From: Romanomermis culicivorax
Lineage: Eukaryota > Nematoda > Enoplea > Mermithida > Mermithidae
DNA length: 64,000 nt
Direction of reading: 5' to 3'
NCBI GenBank assembly: GCA_963922205.1
Contig: CAWUHX010000041.1
Span: 806,001 to 870,000, forward strand
The notes under the pieces are model-generated. The model saw nothing but the letters and a program-made list of their open reading frames with translations, was not told the origin of the DNA and made no database searches. Shown here in pieces: positions 45,101-57,175 of the stretch. The stretch's first letter is position 1; every line of letters begins with the position of its first letter. The position numbers and the translations under genes were made by a program.

Positions 45101-45329
45101 CCTAAGAAAGTTCATTTTCTTGGCATACTCTGGATATTCTTATGAAATTTCGCCCAATCTGAAAAAAGTGTAAACTATAAAGAAGTTTGAATTCCCAGAC
45201 TTGGTCGAGCATATGCAAAAATTTCTCAGAATGCTCTAAAGGTGTTAGAAATTTATACCAAATTTGGCAAAGCACACAGAACATTTGTATAAATTGACAG
45301 CCAAGAAAAAAAAAACAATGGCTCATCAC

Positions 45330-45560
45330 AGAGGATCACCACAAAGCATTTAATGCTTTGAAAGAAGCACTGGTATTGGTACCATTTCTTAGGTACTCAG
45401 TAATGGATGGCTAAGCCCAGTTCATTCTACAAACTGATGCCAGTGGAACAGCATTAGGGGCTGTTCTATATCAGGAGTCTAGAGATGATCTTTCTGTCAT
45501 AGCATATAATAGCAGAGTGCCAAAAGGGGATGAGAAAAAGTGGTGTGTTACTGAAAGGAC
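45330..45560 (+). pseudogene. RNase H fragment of copy A
   Basis: Reads HHKAFNALKEALVLVPFLRY, an Asp-containing TDASGTALGAVLYQES block and VPKGDEKKWC, then similarity to the element ends. Truncated relative to copy B. Confidence 0.75.
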
Positions 45561-46017
45561 ACAACAGCACAAATCACAGTCAGCTTCTGTTCAAAATATC
45601 TCTGATGGTTTAATTTCTGTCAAGTAATATTGCCTGATGCAAAGTAGTCAGAATGGTTAAAGATGCTAGTGGTGAGAAAATTCAATTTCATGATATACAT
45701 GTTATTGAGTTTGAATTTTTTGAATATCCTTACTCAAAGACTGAAAGCAAGTGAACATACAAGATCGTTGCTTCATGATGCGTGTCATCCCAGTAGGCCG
45801 ACCAATTATATAAGCATCATTTTTTAGACATAGAAAGTCTGTCGACTATCCCAGTAAGTTGACTGTCTCAGTAAGATGACTGTTCCACAAACATACTTGT
45901 TAGGTCCGACAAGTTGGGAGGGGGGGGGGTTAAACACGAAATTTTGATGGAGCGTAGAAAAAAGTCAAAAATTTTCCCAAAAAAGTCACTTTTTTCGTAA
46001 TTTTTCCAATTTGTTGG
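45561..46017. other. Stretch between copy A and the 13.8-kb element
   Basis: No recognised gene. It contains a G-run at about 45918-45930 and short 'cccagtaagttgactgt' repeats. A short plus-strand open segment near 45650-45750 looks protein-like but could not be assigned. Confidence 0.35.
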
Positions 46018-46021
46018 AGGT

Positions 46022-46604
46022 TATTGAAATGAGACTTTGGTTAGTTTGAGAAATATAATAAGAGATTGATATCAACATAGACCTAATCAGTCACTGGCTA
46101 ATTCACGTAATCAAGCCAAAACCTTAGGTAGAATAAGTCTGCAACAGTTCGTTCAGTCTCAAATTCAACAAAGATCACCTGCTTTTGTTCCAAAGAACTG
46201 CAGAAGATCAAATAACTCTCTGATCTCAAGTAACTTCAGATCAGGGACAAACCGAGATGGCAGGCCGAGAATTGAGTTGTAAATGTAGACTTGCATGCTG
46301 GGTGGCTCTCCAGAAATGCGGGGTCTAACCTGCGTTCCCTCCGCTGCAAGATGTCGATCAAATGCCTGGACAAGGGACGTTGTATTTTGGCAGAATACTC
46401 CACAAAATTATAATAATAAAATTACAATAAATGGCCGTTAGGCCGCCGATTTCTTTACTTTAATAAAAACAAAACACAAATGACCAAAAACATAAACAAT
46501 TGGCACTTTTATGCACGGTGCCTATGCAAATCGGTGTCAACACAAATTGAGTCTGCTTTGGCTATTTTTTCGCACCTGGAGATAGACTATGTCCATCCCC
46601 AACA
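46022..46604 (-). repeat. 3' LTR of the 13.8-kb element
   Basis: Minus-strand TGTTGGGG to TTTCAATA. About 560 bp of near-identity to 59293-59855, including tagacttgcatgctgggtgg and atgaccaaaaacataaacaa. A short purine-rich gaggctcgaggga lies just ahead of it, as a weak polypurine tract. Confidence 0.85.
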
Positions 46605-46779
46605 TCCCTCGAGCCTCAAAACTGACCAACTGGAGGTTAAAAAGATTCATAATATGTCGCAATGACAATTTCAGAACCTTTTCAGGACATAATATAATCA
46701 ATGCAGTTTTCTGATCCTTTTTGGTCATTCTTGCCCCCTTGCGGAAAGCTTTCCAAATGACCACCTTCTCACGTCAAGT

Positions 46780-49740
46780 CTTTTTACCAGGCATACCAGA
46801 ATGTTCACAAGGCCATCTGGGTGTGCTACCTCTTGGTCTGGACGCCAATGGATTGAACACTCTGCGTCGGCTTGACTTTGTTGGCCTACCACCGAATCCA
46901 ATTTGACCTGCACCCAGGGGTTTTTTTTCCGTACAGTACGGATTTTTTTCAGGTGGTACGGAAAAATTTTATAGGAATTTCCGTACAGTACGGAACTATT
47001 TTTTAACTAACTTAACTATTTTTGCGCCATACGGAAATAAGTTAGGCGGTACGGAAATTTTTTCACTGGATTTCCGTACGGTACGGATCGATCGGTACGG
47101 AAAAAAAAGCCCTGCCTGCACCAGGGCCAAGGGTCTTTGGTTGCCGACCTTCCCCTGACCTTTCATTTCGTGCCATTTGCTGCATGCCAGGGACAGAACA
47201 TATATATGTCTATCTCTTGCCGGTTGCGTGTTTTGCTGTAAAGTCTTGGCCAGCTTCCCAACGTTACCCTCGCTAAAATTTTCTACAAAAATCTAAATAA
47301 TTTACATATTATGTACATTAGTACGGATATCCCAAAAAAAATCAAATCACGGGCTTTGTTGATTGAGCAAAGAAAAAAAAGAACAAAAAAAGAAAAAATG
47401 AGATCAAGTGAAAAAATAATTTTTGTACATGCCCGTTTGGCTATGCGAGGTATGAAAAACAAATAAAAAATTTAAAGCACACAACATTTAATAAAATTTT
47501 TTTTGTATTTTTGTGGTTTTGTATTTTTTCTGTATTTTGTGTTTTTTATCCAAAATAAATGTGAAAACAATATTTTTTGGGCCAAAAACCCTGCGGCTAA
47601 ATTACTGTTGCAGCCCGCCGCCTCCTTGCGCCCCTCTGTGCGCTCCTCTACAACCTCCGTAAGGCCTCTATACCCACTGGCCCTGCTGGCCACCTCTACC
47701 TTGCACCTGGGGCGCAGCACCTCTGCCACGCACTACTCCACCACCACCCTGGTTGGGGTTGTGGAACTGAAATCAGCCTTGGCCGCAGTTACCAGTTGTT
47801 TGCACCTTTCCTTGCATGATGGGTGCTAATTCCTGGCTTCCTTGGCCTTGACCTTGACCTTGAGGTCCGCGAACCTTCAAAGTTTTGCCAGTTTTTCTGT
47901 CTTGAGCTTTACTGAATTTAACAGAGCTTTGCAAGTCTGAACTGGCACTCCTTTTGGCTCCCATCACTCCGACCTGGTGATTGCTACTGAGCATCATGGA
48001 TCGAAAGGTCGTTTTGAATTCCAAGGGGGTATCCTGGCTATTATACACCCTCAACAGTTGGTTATTTGCCGCCACCATCACCCTGGCATAAATGTTGCCA
48101 ATATGCATCGGGGACAGCAGGGCGCATTACAACGAGGAATAGCATCATAACCAGGTACCTAACTGAGAAAAATAGCTCAGGCGCTCTCTCTCCTTTGAGC
48201 CACCTGGTGAGAAAGTCATAAATGACTCTTTCCCAGAGTTCCTCTGGTAAATTGGTCTGATCATAGAGAAAGGCTCTAAACTGCTGTTCATAGTCCCGGT
48301 AGATTTCCCTAATGGCATCATTTACCATGAGAAACACTCTTTCGGACTTAAATTGCTCAAAAGCAAAATAATTGGCTACTGCACTCGTAAAAAATGATAT
48401 GGGTCCAGATTTTCTGGTTTTTGGTTGATAGACATCCCAAAAGTCCAAGAGACTGTCCTTGAATTTTTCCGCAGTACTTCCAGCATTTTACTTGCCTGAG
48501 CAGCCTGTGCCTGCTTAATTTTGCTAGGACCAGCCACTTGTACTTGACTAGCTGCCACTTCTGGTTTTTGGTCCTTGCTGGGTTTCGCCTGACCTTTCGG
48601 TGTCAGTTTCCCTATCGCAAGGCCTATTGCGCCTGAAGTTTGGCTAGTTTTTGATGTACTATCTTGAGTTGCAGTTGCCAATGAAGATGTAACCACTGAT
48701 GGTGTTCCACTTGAAGTTGAAGTAATTTGGGATGTGGGGGTTGCAGTGGAGGTAATCATGGAACTTGAAGTCGATATGACGGACGAAGTCGCTGTCTTAC
48801 TGTCTTCCTCTTTCTGTTCCACTTTTGCACCCTTGCCACCCTTCTTCCTTTTTTCCTTCTCCTTCAATCTCATTTTCTTTTTCCTTTCAGCCATAAACAA
48901 TATTCATTCATCATGCCAACCTTTCTCCCTCATACTTGAATGACATTGGCCGAATATAACCCTGGAACACCTCCATCAGTGGAAAAATCTATTACCTCCT
49001 TGCTCTCCATCATTTCCGATTCGGGCATTTTGGCTATAGTTTCGTCAATGATGAGCTTGTCAGTGGTAATATCATCGTTTACTTTCATCGGCAATGATGG
49101 CTCTAATTTCTTTTCGACTGCAAGCATTGCATCCTCATCTTTCTGGAGTCCAAATTCGACTGCCATTTGGCAAACTTTTTCGTTGTAAATCACCATATTT
49201 TTCTTTAGCTCTTCCTCCATTTGTTCTCGTTGGAGTTGAATTCTTTCCCTCGCTCCCTCTTCCATCTTCAGAATTTCTTCTAATCCACATTGGTTAGCGA
49301 GTTCGGACTGCGTCTGAGCAGTCTGAGCTTCCATCTGTTCCATTGCCAGAACCGATTGCTCTTCCTGCTGCTCTTCTTCCGACATTTAAGTCAAGTCCTC
49401 ATTTAGCCTCTCATCTCGCTAATCATCTTCAGCCCCCAGTCCCACTGCATCGCTGAAAATTTTGCTATCCGACGTTTGAACTTCTTGGCCTGAAAGTATC
49501 AGAACTTCAACTACACTTATTCGAGCTTGCTTTTTGTCCTCACCTTTCAGACTATCAGTCTTGGTAGGACTAATCTTGCCAGCCAGTTTGGTGATAGTAC
49601 CTTCACCAGTGCTTTAACTATATGTGTGCTGAATTCCCGGTAAATCAGAGGCCAAGGGTCTATAGTCAAAGATCTTTTTAGGAAAGGATATACTATACTC
49701 CCTATTCTCAGCCAGTGACCTATAGACATCCCCAACCTTG
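46780..49740 (-). pseudogene. Unrecognised ORF block: coiled-coil, Lys/Ser-rich, helical and Gly/Arg-rich segments
   Basis: Read on the minus strand, frames change several times but the pieces follow each other. They are: a segment with KVGDVYRSLAENREYS; an acidic Glu/Gln coiled coil (49385-48930); a Lys-rich start and Ser/Thr-rich middle (48900-48376); a helical part with FEQFKSERVFLMVNDAIREI and LWERVIYDFLTRW (48448-48062); a basic region (48108-47773); and a Gly/Arg/Gln-rich tail continuing past the inserted MITE to about 46780 (GPGAGQ, RRRVFNPLASRPRGST). The basic and GR-rich end suggests nucleic-acid binding, like a second Gag or nucleocapsid, but I recognise no family. It lies between the exonuclease and the 3' LTR. 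Confidence 0.5.
46915..47114. mobile_element. 200-bp hAT-type MITE rich in CCGTACGG motifs
   Basis: Ends caggggttttttttccgtac and gtacggaaaaaaaagccctg are inverted. A perfect 8-bp duplication cctgcacc lies at 46907-46914 and 47115-47122. The inside holds several ccgtac(a/g)gtacgg palindromes. Inserted into the Gly/Arg-rich tail of the preceding ORF block. Confidence 0.92.
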
Positions 49741-49947
49741 TCGATTTTCCTTTGTCAGGTCAGTCCATATCTTAATGAAGGCGTCCTTTGTGCTAGCTCA
49801 ATGTAATAGAATCTAACATAATATAAGGATTTAGCTATAGCTCTTACTGTCCGTAGTTATCATGTCAGGACTACCAGGGATCGGCGGGCACATATCTGCA
49901 TTCTTCGACAATCTTAACCGAATCGGCATAAATCTGAATTGATTCAT

Positions 49948-51615
49948 TTAAACATATATTCCAGCACCTTTTCGGGGTACCTCATACTCTATGCTTGGGG
50001 GAGTCTTAGCTAACAGAAGATATTTGGTCAACCTATCGTCTGACCACCAAGCCATCGCCTTTATTTTGCCCGGTAGCTCTGGGCTGAATGATGTAATGAA
50101 CCTGTAACTGAACATTTCGGCCATTACCAAATCCAGTTCCTCTCTGCTATGGGGCCAGATCATGTGGAAGGCCAGTGGGACTAAAGTACAAGTGGCTTGC
50201 CATTCCGAGAACCACTTTTCCTCAAATGCTTTAGCATACTCCGCTAGCTGAGGCTTCCAATGATCTTTATCAAAATACCCCATTCCCAGATCAATGTCAA
50301 TTGTCACATGAACCAGATGATTTTTTAGGGCATCCAGTAGTGCTTGCTTTTTACGATCCTGAGGTAGTTTGATAACCTTTCTAGCTGTATCTATGAATGA
50401 AACCAAGGATGCTGGCTGTATAAGCCCCTGATACTGCTTTCCTTGTGCCATCTCCTCCACCAACTCCAGGCACAATTTATCTTTGGCCAACAAGCACTGC
50501 TCAGGCCTAATCATTTTGTCCTCATGGGGGTCACTTGCTTCATCATAGGAATTGGGTTTTAATTTTTTACCTTGAGGGTAAGCACCTGGATAGATGCCCC
50601 GTCACGGCAAATTTTCCTTCCCTTTCCTAGGGTTGCAAATGTCCCGATGGCAACAAAATTTAGGCCCTATTTCTTGCACTTGTCTGGCCCATCTTGCGTA
50701 CATTTCCTGGGGCATCATGTGGTAGGTCGCTTCGGGCTGCCTAAGCACAATATCAGGTGTACCCACAAAGTTACGTAGTTTATAATCCATAACTATATAT
50801 GAGTAAAACTGATAGAATTTATATGAGAGTATTTCAATTTGAGCCGGATCGACTATATCGTGAGGAAAGTTAGCGACCGCCCCACATGATTCAATCATGT
50901 ACCCATTGTGAAATGCCACCATAAAAATTGCCAGAGAAAAGTATGCATCCATACCAGTGTACTGCAGTATCTCTTCAGGGACTTTTTCTTTTGCCACACT
51001 TATCCTATTACGTAAAAGACTGAAATCAGTCTGGTGAGGACTGATATCAGCCAAATACATTTTGGCAAAGAGACCTTTCAACTTTAATGTTTCTGGGCAG
51101 ATTCCTGCCTTTCTGGATTTGGTAATCTTGCTTCCCATGATCTGCTTTGCTGTGACGCTTAGATCATAGTATCTTCCCAGATTTCCATCGTTGATACTAC
51201 ATCTAATCGTGTCAGACAAACCGCGACCATCGGTGCTTTTTCGGCATCCTCGGACATTAACAATTGAAACTATGTCCTCCAAAATGGCATAACCAACTAA
51301 CAACGTCGCTGAGCATAAAAAGTGCAACAAAATGTTCCACTCTTGCTCTTGCAGCAACGTCACATGGAGTATGAACGTTTTACCATTTAGATGAGCAAAT
51401 GAAACTAATCTAGCAAACTGGTTGCCTTTTTTGTTATGGATCCCCCACCTAAATAGTTTTTTAGCATCCTCACAGTTCACTTTCTCTACATCGAAACCAA
51501 CAATGTTCATGTCTAGGAAAGTGCTGCTTTTGAGATGTTTTACCATCCTTTCCACACTTCCCATGGGAACGGTTATTGGCTCAATTGGATTGGTCTGCCA
51601 GAACTCAAAAACCAC
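49948..51615 (-). pseudogene. DEDDy 3'-5' exonuclease ORF in an LTR retrotransposon
   Basis: One minus-strand frame, 556 codons, interrupted only by TGA at 50602-50604 (CGA by one transition). Counting from 51615, GFDVE gives Asp42 and Glu44 (motif I), LLVGYAILED gives Asp114 (motif II) and LQYTGMDAYFSL gives Tyr219 and Asp223 (motif III, Y-x3-D). All five catalytic residues of the RNase D/WRN/Exd2-type DEDDy family are present at normal spacing. The first in-frame ATG is at about 51564. The C-terminal about 220 residues (EKWFSEWQATCTL, PLAFHMIWPHSREELDLVM) are unknown. Predicted to trim 3' ends of RNA or single-stranded DNA. Similar ORF3 exonucleases are known from bdelloid rotifer LTR and Penelope-like elements. 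Confidence 0.8.
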
Positions 51616-51659
51616 TTCTCTAACTCGGCTATCCGCATCGCCCGACAGATGTTATAGTC

Positions 51660-52827
51660 TAAAAATCTAGGAGAAATTTAGGTTTTTGCTCCAACACACT
51701 CTATTACTCTTTTATGTGCATTTTCGAGATCCTTTATCAATTCTTTGTGTAATTTTACCCACTAATACCCTTTATTTTCGGGGCACTCTGACACCCTTTG
51801 TGCAAAACACTGTAAAAATTTGAAACTTTTGATATTTTTTGGAGCGGGAACTTGATATTTAGCCTTCTTGGCCGTTGGGTGTCCCTTTATCGAAACCAAG
51901 ATTGATAAGCAAAAATGTGTGAAATTAGCTGTTTTTCACTCTAACCCAACACATCTTTGCTACTCAATCAGCACTAATCCATTACAACCCTGATCTCCAC
52001 GACTAATTTCTGCTAATCCCCTTCTTTGCCGCATTGCGGGAACCAGAGGGAGCCGGAATGACAAAAACCTCCCCTAATCGGGTCACCTAATTCGACCGAA
52101 GTCTTTTTCAGATCACCTAGATTCGGCCTTGGCACCCCCTTCTACCTAATTTTTTGTATCTTTTTCTCAACTCCCAGTTGGTAGCTCGTCCGAGAAAGGG
52201 CACAGAAATAGTCTTGCAAAACACCCCTGATGAGTGTAACCTCCACTCATTATTCTACTTAACTATTTACAAAATAAAAAATTGGTTTCTTACCATCGAC
52301 CAGAAAATAACGGTTGTTTTGCCGTGGGTGTGGCCTCCCAAATTGGACCTCATCATCCGTCGCATTATACATACGCGTGCACTTGTTGTGCATACCCATT
52401 TTCGAAATATTGGGCCCATATTCTTGCACCCAAATGTTTTTAAAAATTTAAACCAAATTTGCAGCTGTAAAAAGTAGACAGATGTATAAAACATTTACAG
52501 TCTATTCCCTTGTGGCTGCAAATTGCCTTATGGAAGGATTCTTCTGTACAAAATATTCTCGAAAAAATTTGAAAATTCAGAGGAGATGCTGAACATGACT
52601 TTTGAAAAGTTTTGAATGATTTTTAGTTGCTAACCAAGAATGTGTAAAATAAAAAAAAATTTACGAAAACGGATCACTCACTTTAAAAGCTTTTCGCCCG
52701 CTTCATTAAAACACAATCCTATACATCAAAAAATATTAAAACGGATTTTAACCATTAGGAAACACATTTAGAATAAATATTTATTAAATACAAAAAAAAA
52801 ATACATGCAGATCGGCAGATTTTGCCA
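51660..52827 (-). other. Spacer between integrase and exonuclease ORF
   Basis: No long ORF on either strand. It may hold a promoter or splice signals for the downstream ORFs. No repeat of the element LTR is visible inside it. Confidence 0.45.
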
Positions 52828-53990
52828 CTATGAAACTACCGATGGCGCCACTCCATTCTCCGCTGATTGCGAAGGTACAGTAAGACCATAGGATGGATTT
52901 TTTGCATAGTTCTGCCATCTTGTAGTCTCATAGCGAAAAATTTTCAGCCTACTTGCTGAAACCTTTTGCTGTAGTAAAAGATTATCATAACATGCGATTG
53001 TTATCCCGTTATCCTCCAATCTTGAAACATCAGTGATAATGAAGGGTCCTTCCCAAGTTAAGCCCAATTTCTTGAGCTTATCAACTTTAAGAAGCACCCA
53101 ATCATTTTCTTTAAAAACCGAGGTTTTGATTTTCTTGCCAAAATATCTTTTGCTAGCTTCCGCTGCTTTCTGGATATTTTCGGCAATAATACCATAAAGC
53201 ATGGTTAAATGGTCAGTTAGGATGAATTTATATGCCTCATAATTCATAGGCATTACTATTTTAAGAGCTTTTGTAAAATTCATCCCAAGCTTTGCCTCAT
53301 GGCCCCGTAACAATGCAAATGGTGATGCCTTCGTCACTGCATGTGGGGTTGCATTATAAGCAAAGACCACTGATTTGAGATATCTTGGCCAGCTATCCGG
53401 TTCACCGATAGCTACTTTTCCCAGCTGTTTTATTTGAGTTTGGTTGAACCTCTCTACCATACCATTACCCTGAGGGTGGTAAGCAGTAGTGAAGATCTTC
53501 TTACACTCTAATAAATCAGACTGATTTCATTAAGTCTGAAGTAAAACAAGATCCATTGTCACTTAGGAGTTTCCTCGGTGTTCCATGTCTAAATATTATA
53601 GCTTCTAAGGACACATTCGCAATTGAGTTTGTTGATTGATCTGGGATCATTTCAGCTTCAACCCATTTTGTAAAATAGTCCTGAAAAACTATAACATAAG
53701 GCATTTTTTCTCCCATTGGCGAAATTCCTACTATATCTACAGATACAATGTCGAATGGACCTTGTGGCACAATGGGTATCCATGGAGGAATGGATGGCTT
53801 TCCTGCAGTTGCCATTTGACAGACAACACAGTATTTTATCCATTCCCTGACATCTTTTTCCATGCCAGGCCACCAATAATGCCCTTCATGACACTCAGAG
53901 TTCTTTTGAAACCCTAATGTGTCATTATTACAGCGCCATGATGCTGATGCAGCACAGAGTCCCTGAGGTTTGCGGGTATGACCAATTGAT
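52828..53990 (-). pseudogene. Integrase of the 13.8-kb element
   Basis: Zinc finger LHQHHGAV followed by CVVCQ; the catalytic core has VDIVGISPMG (Asp), LLSDNGSCFTSD (Asp) and MVERFNQTQ (Glu). The C-terminal module LGLTWEGPFIITDV is of GPY/F type. There is one stop and a frame change near the zinc finger, and a second shift between the second Asp and Glu. A normal Ty3-class integrase apart from decay. Confidence 0.9.
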
Positions 53991-54075
53991 CTTCACTTTC
54001 TGCCTCAGTTTCCCTATACAATACACCATTTTCTTCATAGAACCCACTGTGATACTTTGTGGTGCTATTTGCACC

Positions 54076-55101
54076 TTATCTATTCCAGATTGACTTTAAG
54101 CTTTCATCTGCTTTTTGCAGTTTGCTCATCAAGTCATCTGGGATCAGGCCAATAGATATCTCTTTATCACTTGATGTTTCTGGTTTACCAAACTCTTCAT
54201 CTTTTCGAGGGTATAACCACTGCACATTGTCTTGTTCCTTAGGAATCGCAGATTTATCAGTTTCCTGATTTTCTTTCTGCACCTTTTCCGAAACACGAGC
54301 TTTGCTTTGGGTTACCACTGCTTCTACTCCTTTAGAATGCTCTTTTTTGTCCTTAGGACTAATTCGAGCATCCTCTCCTTCTTCTGCATCCTTGTGGGAT
54401 TTATTCTCCTTGGAGATGTTGTTCCTTTCAGCCACCAAGGAAATTCGTTGTTATTCTTGTTCTTTTATTCCTTTGACATCAGAGGAAACAACATCCGATT
54501 TGAACATACTCTCCCACTTTGGTGGTGATTTCACCACATCCTTTGGCTCATCCTTTCTGGAGAGAAAGTCAGCCATAGCATTCTGTCTACCTGGCACATA
54601 TTCTAACTTGTGGTTGTATTGATTAATGATCGCATACCACTGTTTCAATTTGTCATTTGTTGTGGTATTCACTTTCATTGACAACTGTGGTCTGTGATCT
54701 GTCTTAATCAATACTTTATGCCCCAATAAATAGTGCCCATAGATTTTGAGGCCGTAGATAATGGCGAGGCAATCCCTTTTGGTAGCGCACCACTTTTTCT
54801 CATCCTCCTTTGGCACTTTGCTATTATATGCTCTGACCCACCGATCATCTCCAGATTCTTGATATAGAACAGCCCCTAATGCTGTTCCACTGGCATCAAT
54901 TTGCAGAATGAATTGGGCTGAGCCATCCATTACTGGGTACCTAAGAAATGGAACCAATACCAGTGCTTCTTTCAAAGCATTGAATGCTTTGTGATGATCC
55001 CCTGTGATGAGCCATTTATTCCTTTTCTTGGCCGTCAGCTTATACAAAGGCTCTGCATGCTTTGCCAGATGTGGTATAAATTTTTTACACCACTGGAGCA
55101 T
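54076..55101 (-). pseudogene. RNase H and acidic/lysine-rich linker
   Basis: LQIDASGTALGAVLYQES, KRDCLAIIYGLKIYGHYLLG, IKTDHRPQL and MADFLSRKDEP mark RNase H and the tether. About 120 residues of Lys/Glu-rich linker (KSHKDAEEGEDARISPKDKK) follow before integrase. Confidence 0.9.
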
Positions 55102-55199
55102 TCCAAGAAACCTTTACATACGCTTGACCGAGTTTGGGAATTCAAATTCTTTTACAGCTTGCACTTTTTTGTATCGGGTGAAATTCCATTAGAATCCAA

Positions 55200-55957
55200 A
55201 ATGTGACCAAAAAAATGAACCTTCTTTGGTAGGAATTCACAATTTTCCGGTTTAAGTGTAAGCTGGGCTCATCTCAGAGCATCCAGGACCAAATTTAAAT
55301 TTTCTATGTGTTCTTCGAACATATTCAAGAACACTATGATACTATCTATGTATACTAGACATATCTTCCACACATGACGATGCAGGATTCTTTCCATCAT
55401 CCTCTGGCTGGTGCATTTTTCAGTCCATAGGGGATTACCTTGAACTGAAACAACCCTTCTTGACATAAGAAAGCAGTCTTTTCTTTTCTGCCTTCTTCCA
55501 TTGGCACTCGCCAATAACCGGACTGGAGGTCAAGCACCGTATAAAATTTTGCTCTCCTGAGGCAGTCCAGATAATAATCCATTCTGGGTATTGTATATCG
55601 ATCATCCTTCATAACCTCGTTCAAGCCTCTAAAATCCACAACCCACCTGGGCGACCCATCTTTCTTCCCTACTAGGAATAATGGTGCCACCAAAGGCGAT
55701 CTGGATGGCTCTATGACTCCCTTATCCAGCATTTCCTGCACATGTTGTCTGATATATGGTCGTCGTTCAATGGCAGCTCTGTAGTGATGCTTCGCCACAG
55801 GACTAGCATCACCTGTATCAATTTTACTAGTTAGATGGGGAGTAGTTGTCAGAGGATCATGAGGTAGGCTAAGTACATCCTGGTATTTCACGAGTTGCCG
55901 TATCCCCATCTCATTCGGTTCTTCTGACACTGTAGCTTTAGAGGTCATTTCATACAA
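55200..55957 (-). pseudogene. Reverse transcriptase of the 13.8-kb element
   Basis: SPLVAPLFLVGKKDGSPRW, VVDFRGLNEVM, YTIPRMDYYLDCL, LDLQSGYWRVPM and YGLKNAPA, then a frame change to the catalytic strand VYIDSIIVF, where YIDD is expected. The second Asp is lost, so this copy is inactive. Confidence 0.9.
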
Positions 55958-55960
55958 TGC

Positions 55961-57169
55961 TTAAAGAAACACAACTCCATCAAATTTTGATTCCTTGGCA
56001 TCTAAAATACCCTCTAGGCTATTTTCTCCACAATTTATAGCCTGTAGAATTGATATACTTGACTCTACCCTAAATACAGAGTTACAGTAGCCAAGAACTT
56101 GATTAGGTTCTATCAGGCAACCGGAACCCGTATTATTGGCGATCATCAATACAAAGTCTTCCCTTGAACCATCAACTATAGTATCTATTCTGAATCTCCT
56201 TTCTGAATCATCTCCTTCTATGATGATTCCATTTATCCTATTTGCTGAGGATTTGTTCCACAATTTTGCTTTTACTAGTCGATCTGTCCCATGTGGGATG
56301 TAAATTCTATTACATGCCACTACAGGAACTAGATCTTCCAGCTGCTGGATTGCCGAACTTTGATCTTCCTGAATAGGATTTTCATTTATTGATTCTGCTA
56401 TCATTGGATTATGTGTCTCAACTATTGGAATCGCTTTCTTATCAGATGTTAACAAATCAATACTCTTCTTTACACCCATCATTGTCATTGAACCTTTTCC
56501 AAAATCTATTACAGTGTTGACTCCCGGATGTGCTAGGAAGTCTGTTCCCAATATTGAATCTTCTGCGGACCCTGGTATTATGATAGCCTTAACCAGAAAA
56601 TGGCCATAATCGTATTCCATTTGAAACTGAACATAACCATGTGCACTCACTACTTTACCATTGGTGACAGTGACTTTTAGGATCTTAGGGTACGCCGTAT
56701 ACTCCAGTCCAAGTGATTTTTTCAAGAAATCACCCAACATAACGGAACACTGAGCTCCATTGTCAATCAGTGCCTTTGCAGTAGTGGAACACACAGTTAC
56801 TCTGATGTGAAGTGGCTTAGTTCTACGGTATCTAGCTAACATATCCACTTCCTCTGCAGTTTCCTTTCTACCATACTCCGCACAGCATTCAATCTGCGGC
56901 ACATTTCCCTCTTTTTCCATGGCACAGTTATGTAGGCCACACAACTTAATGTCCATCATTGGTTCTGGCTGTACACTATTAACACCACTAGTAGATGGTT
57001 GGTCTGTCTGCCCGGAGGCTTGTGACTGACTAACTACCTTCTGCGGAGTCAATAGGGTATTTGAACTCTGATTTGTGACTACTGGTTGTTGGTCCATTAG
57101 ATTTGGTCCTGGTAACATCAGCTGGGTGGTAGCCTGTAACAATCTCATCTGCTCCCTGAGCTTCTTCAA
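55961..57169 (-). pseudogene. Retropepsin and linker of the 13.8-kb element
   Basis: 402 codons open. The active-site loop is ALIDNGAQCSVM; Asn replaces the usual Thr/Ser after the catalytic Asp. The second block is SILGTDFLAHPGVNTVIDFG. An N-terminal Gln-rich region (MRLLQATTQLMLPGPN) follows Gag, and a Cys-containing segment (CGLHNCAMEKE) precedes the loop. A C-terminal linker of about 200 residues runs to RT. Confidence 0.85.
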
Positions 57170-57175
57170 CTTTAC

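Larger units (their letters stand above)
40050..45560 (+). mobile_element. Truncated Ty3-like element, plus-strand copy A
   Basis: LTR, gag, protease, RT and part of RNase H are readable. Integrase and the 3' LTR are missing. Every part matches the minus-strand element at 46.0-59.9 kb, in inverted orientation. The copy is heavily mutated and carries a MITE in gag (42366-42774). Confidence 0.85.

Noticed and set aside
52164..52200. tggtagctcgtccgag as a second primer-binding site, implying another LTR element
   Set aside because: It is on the plus strand while all nearby ORFs are minus, and no matching LTR pair could be found.
54232..54622. Plus-strand ORFs opposite the RNase H-integrase linker
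   Set aside because: Shadows of the well supported minus-strand Pol.
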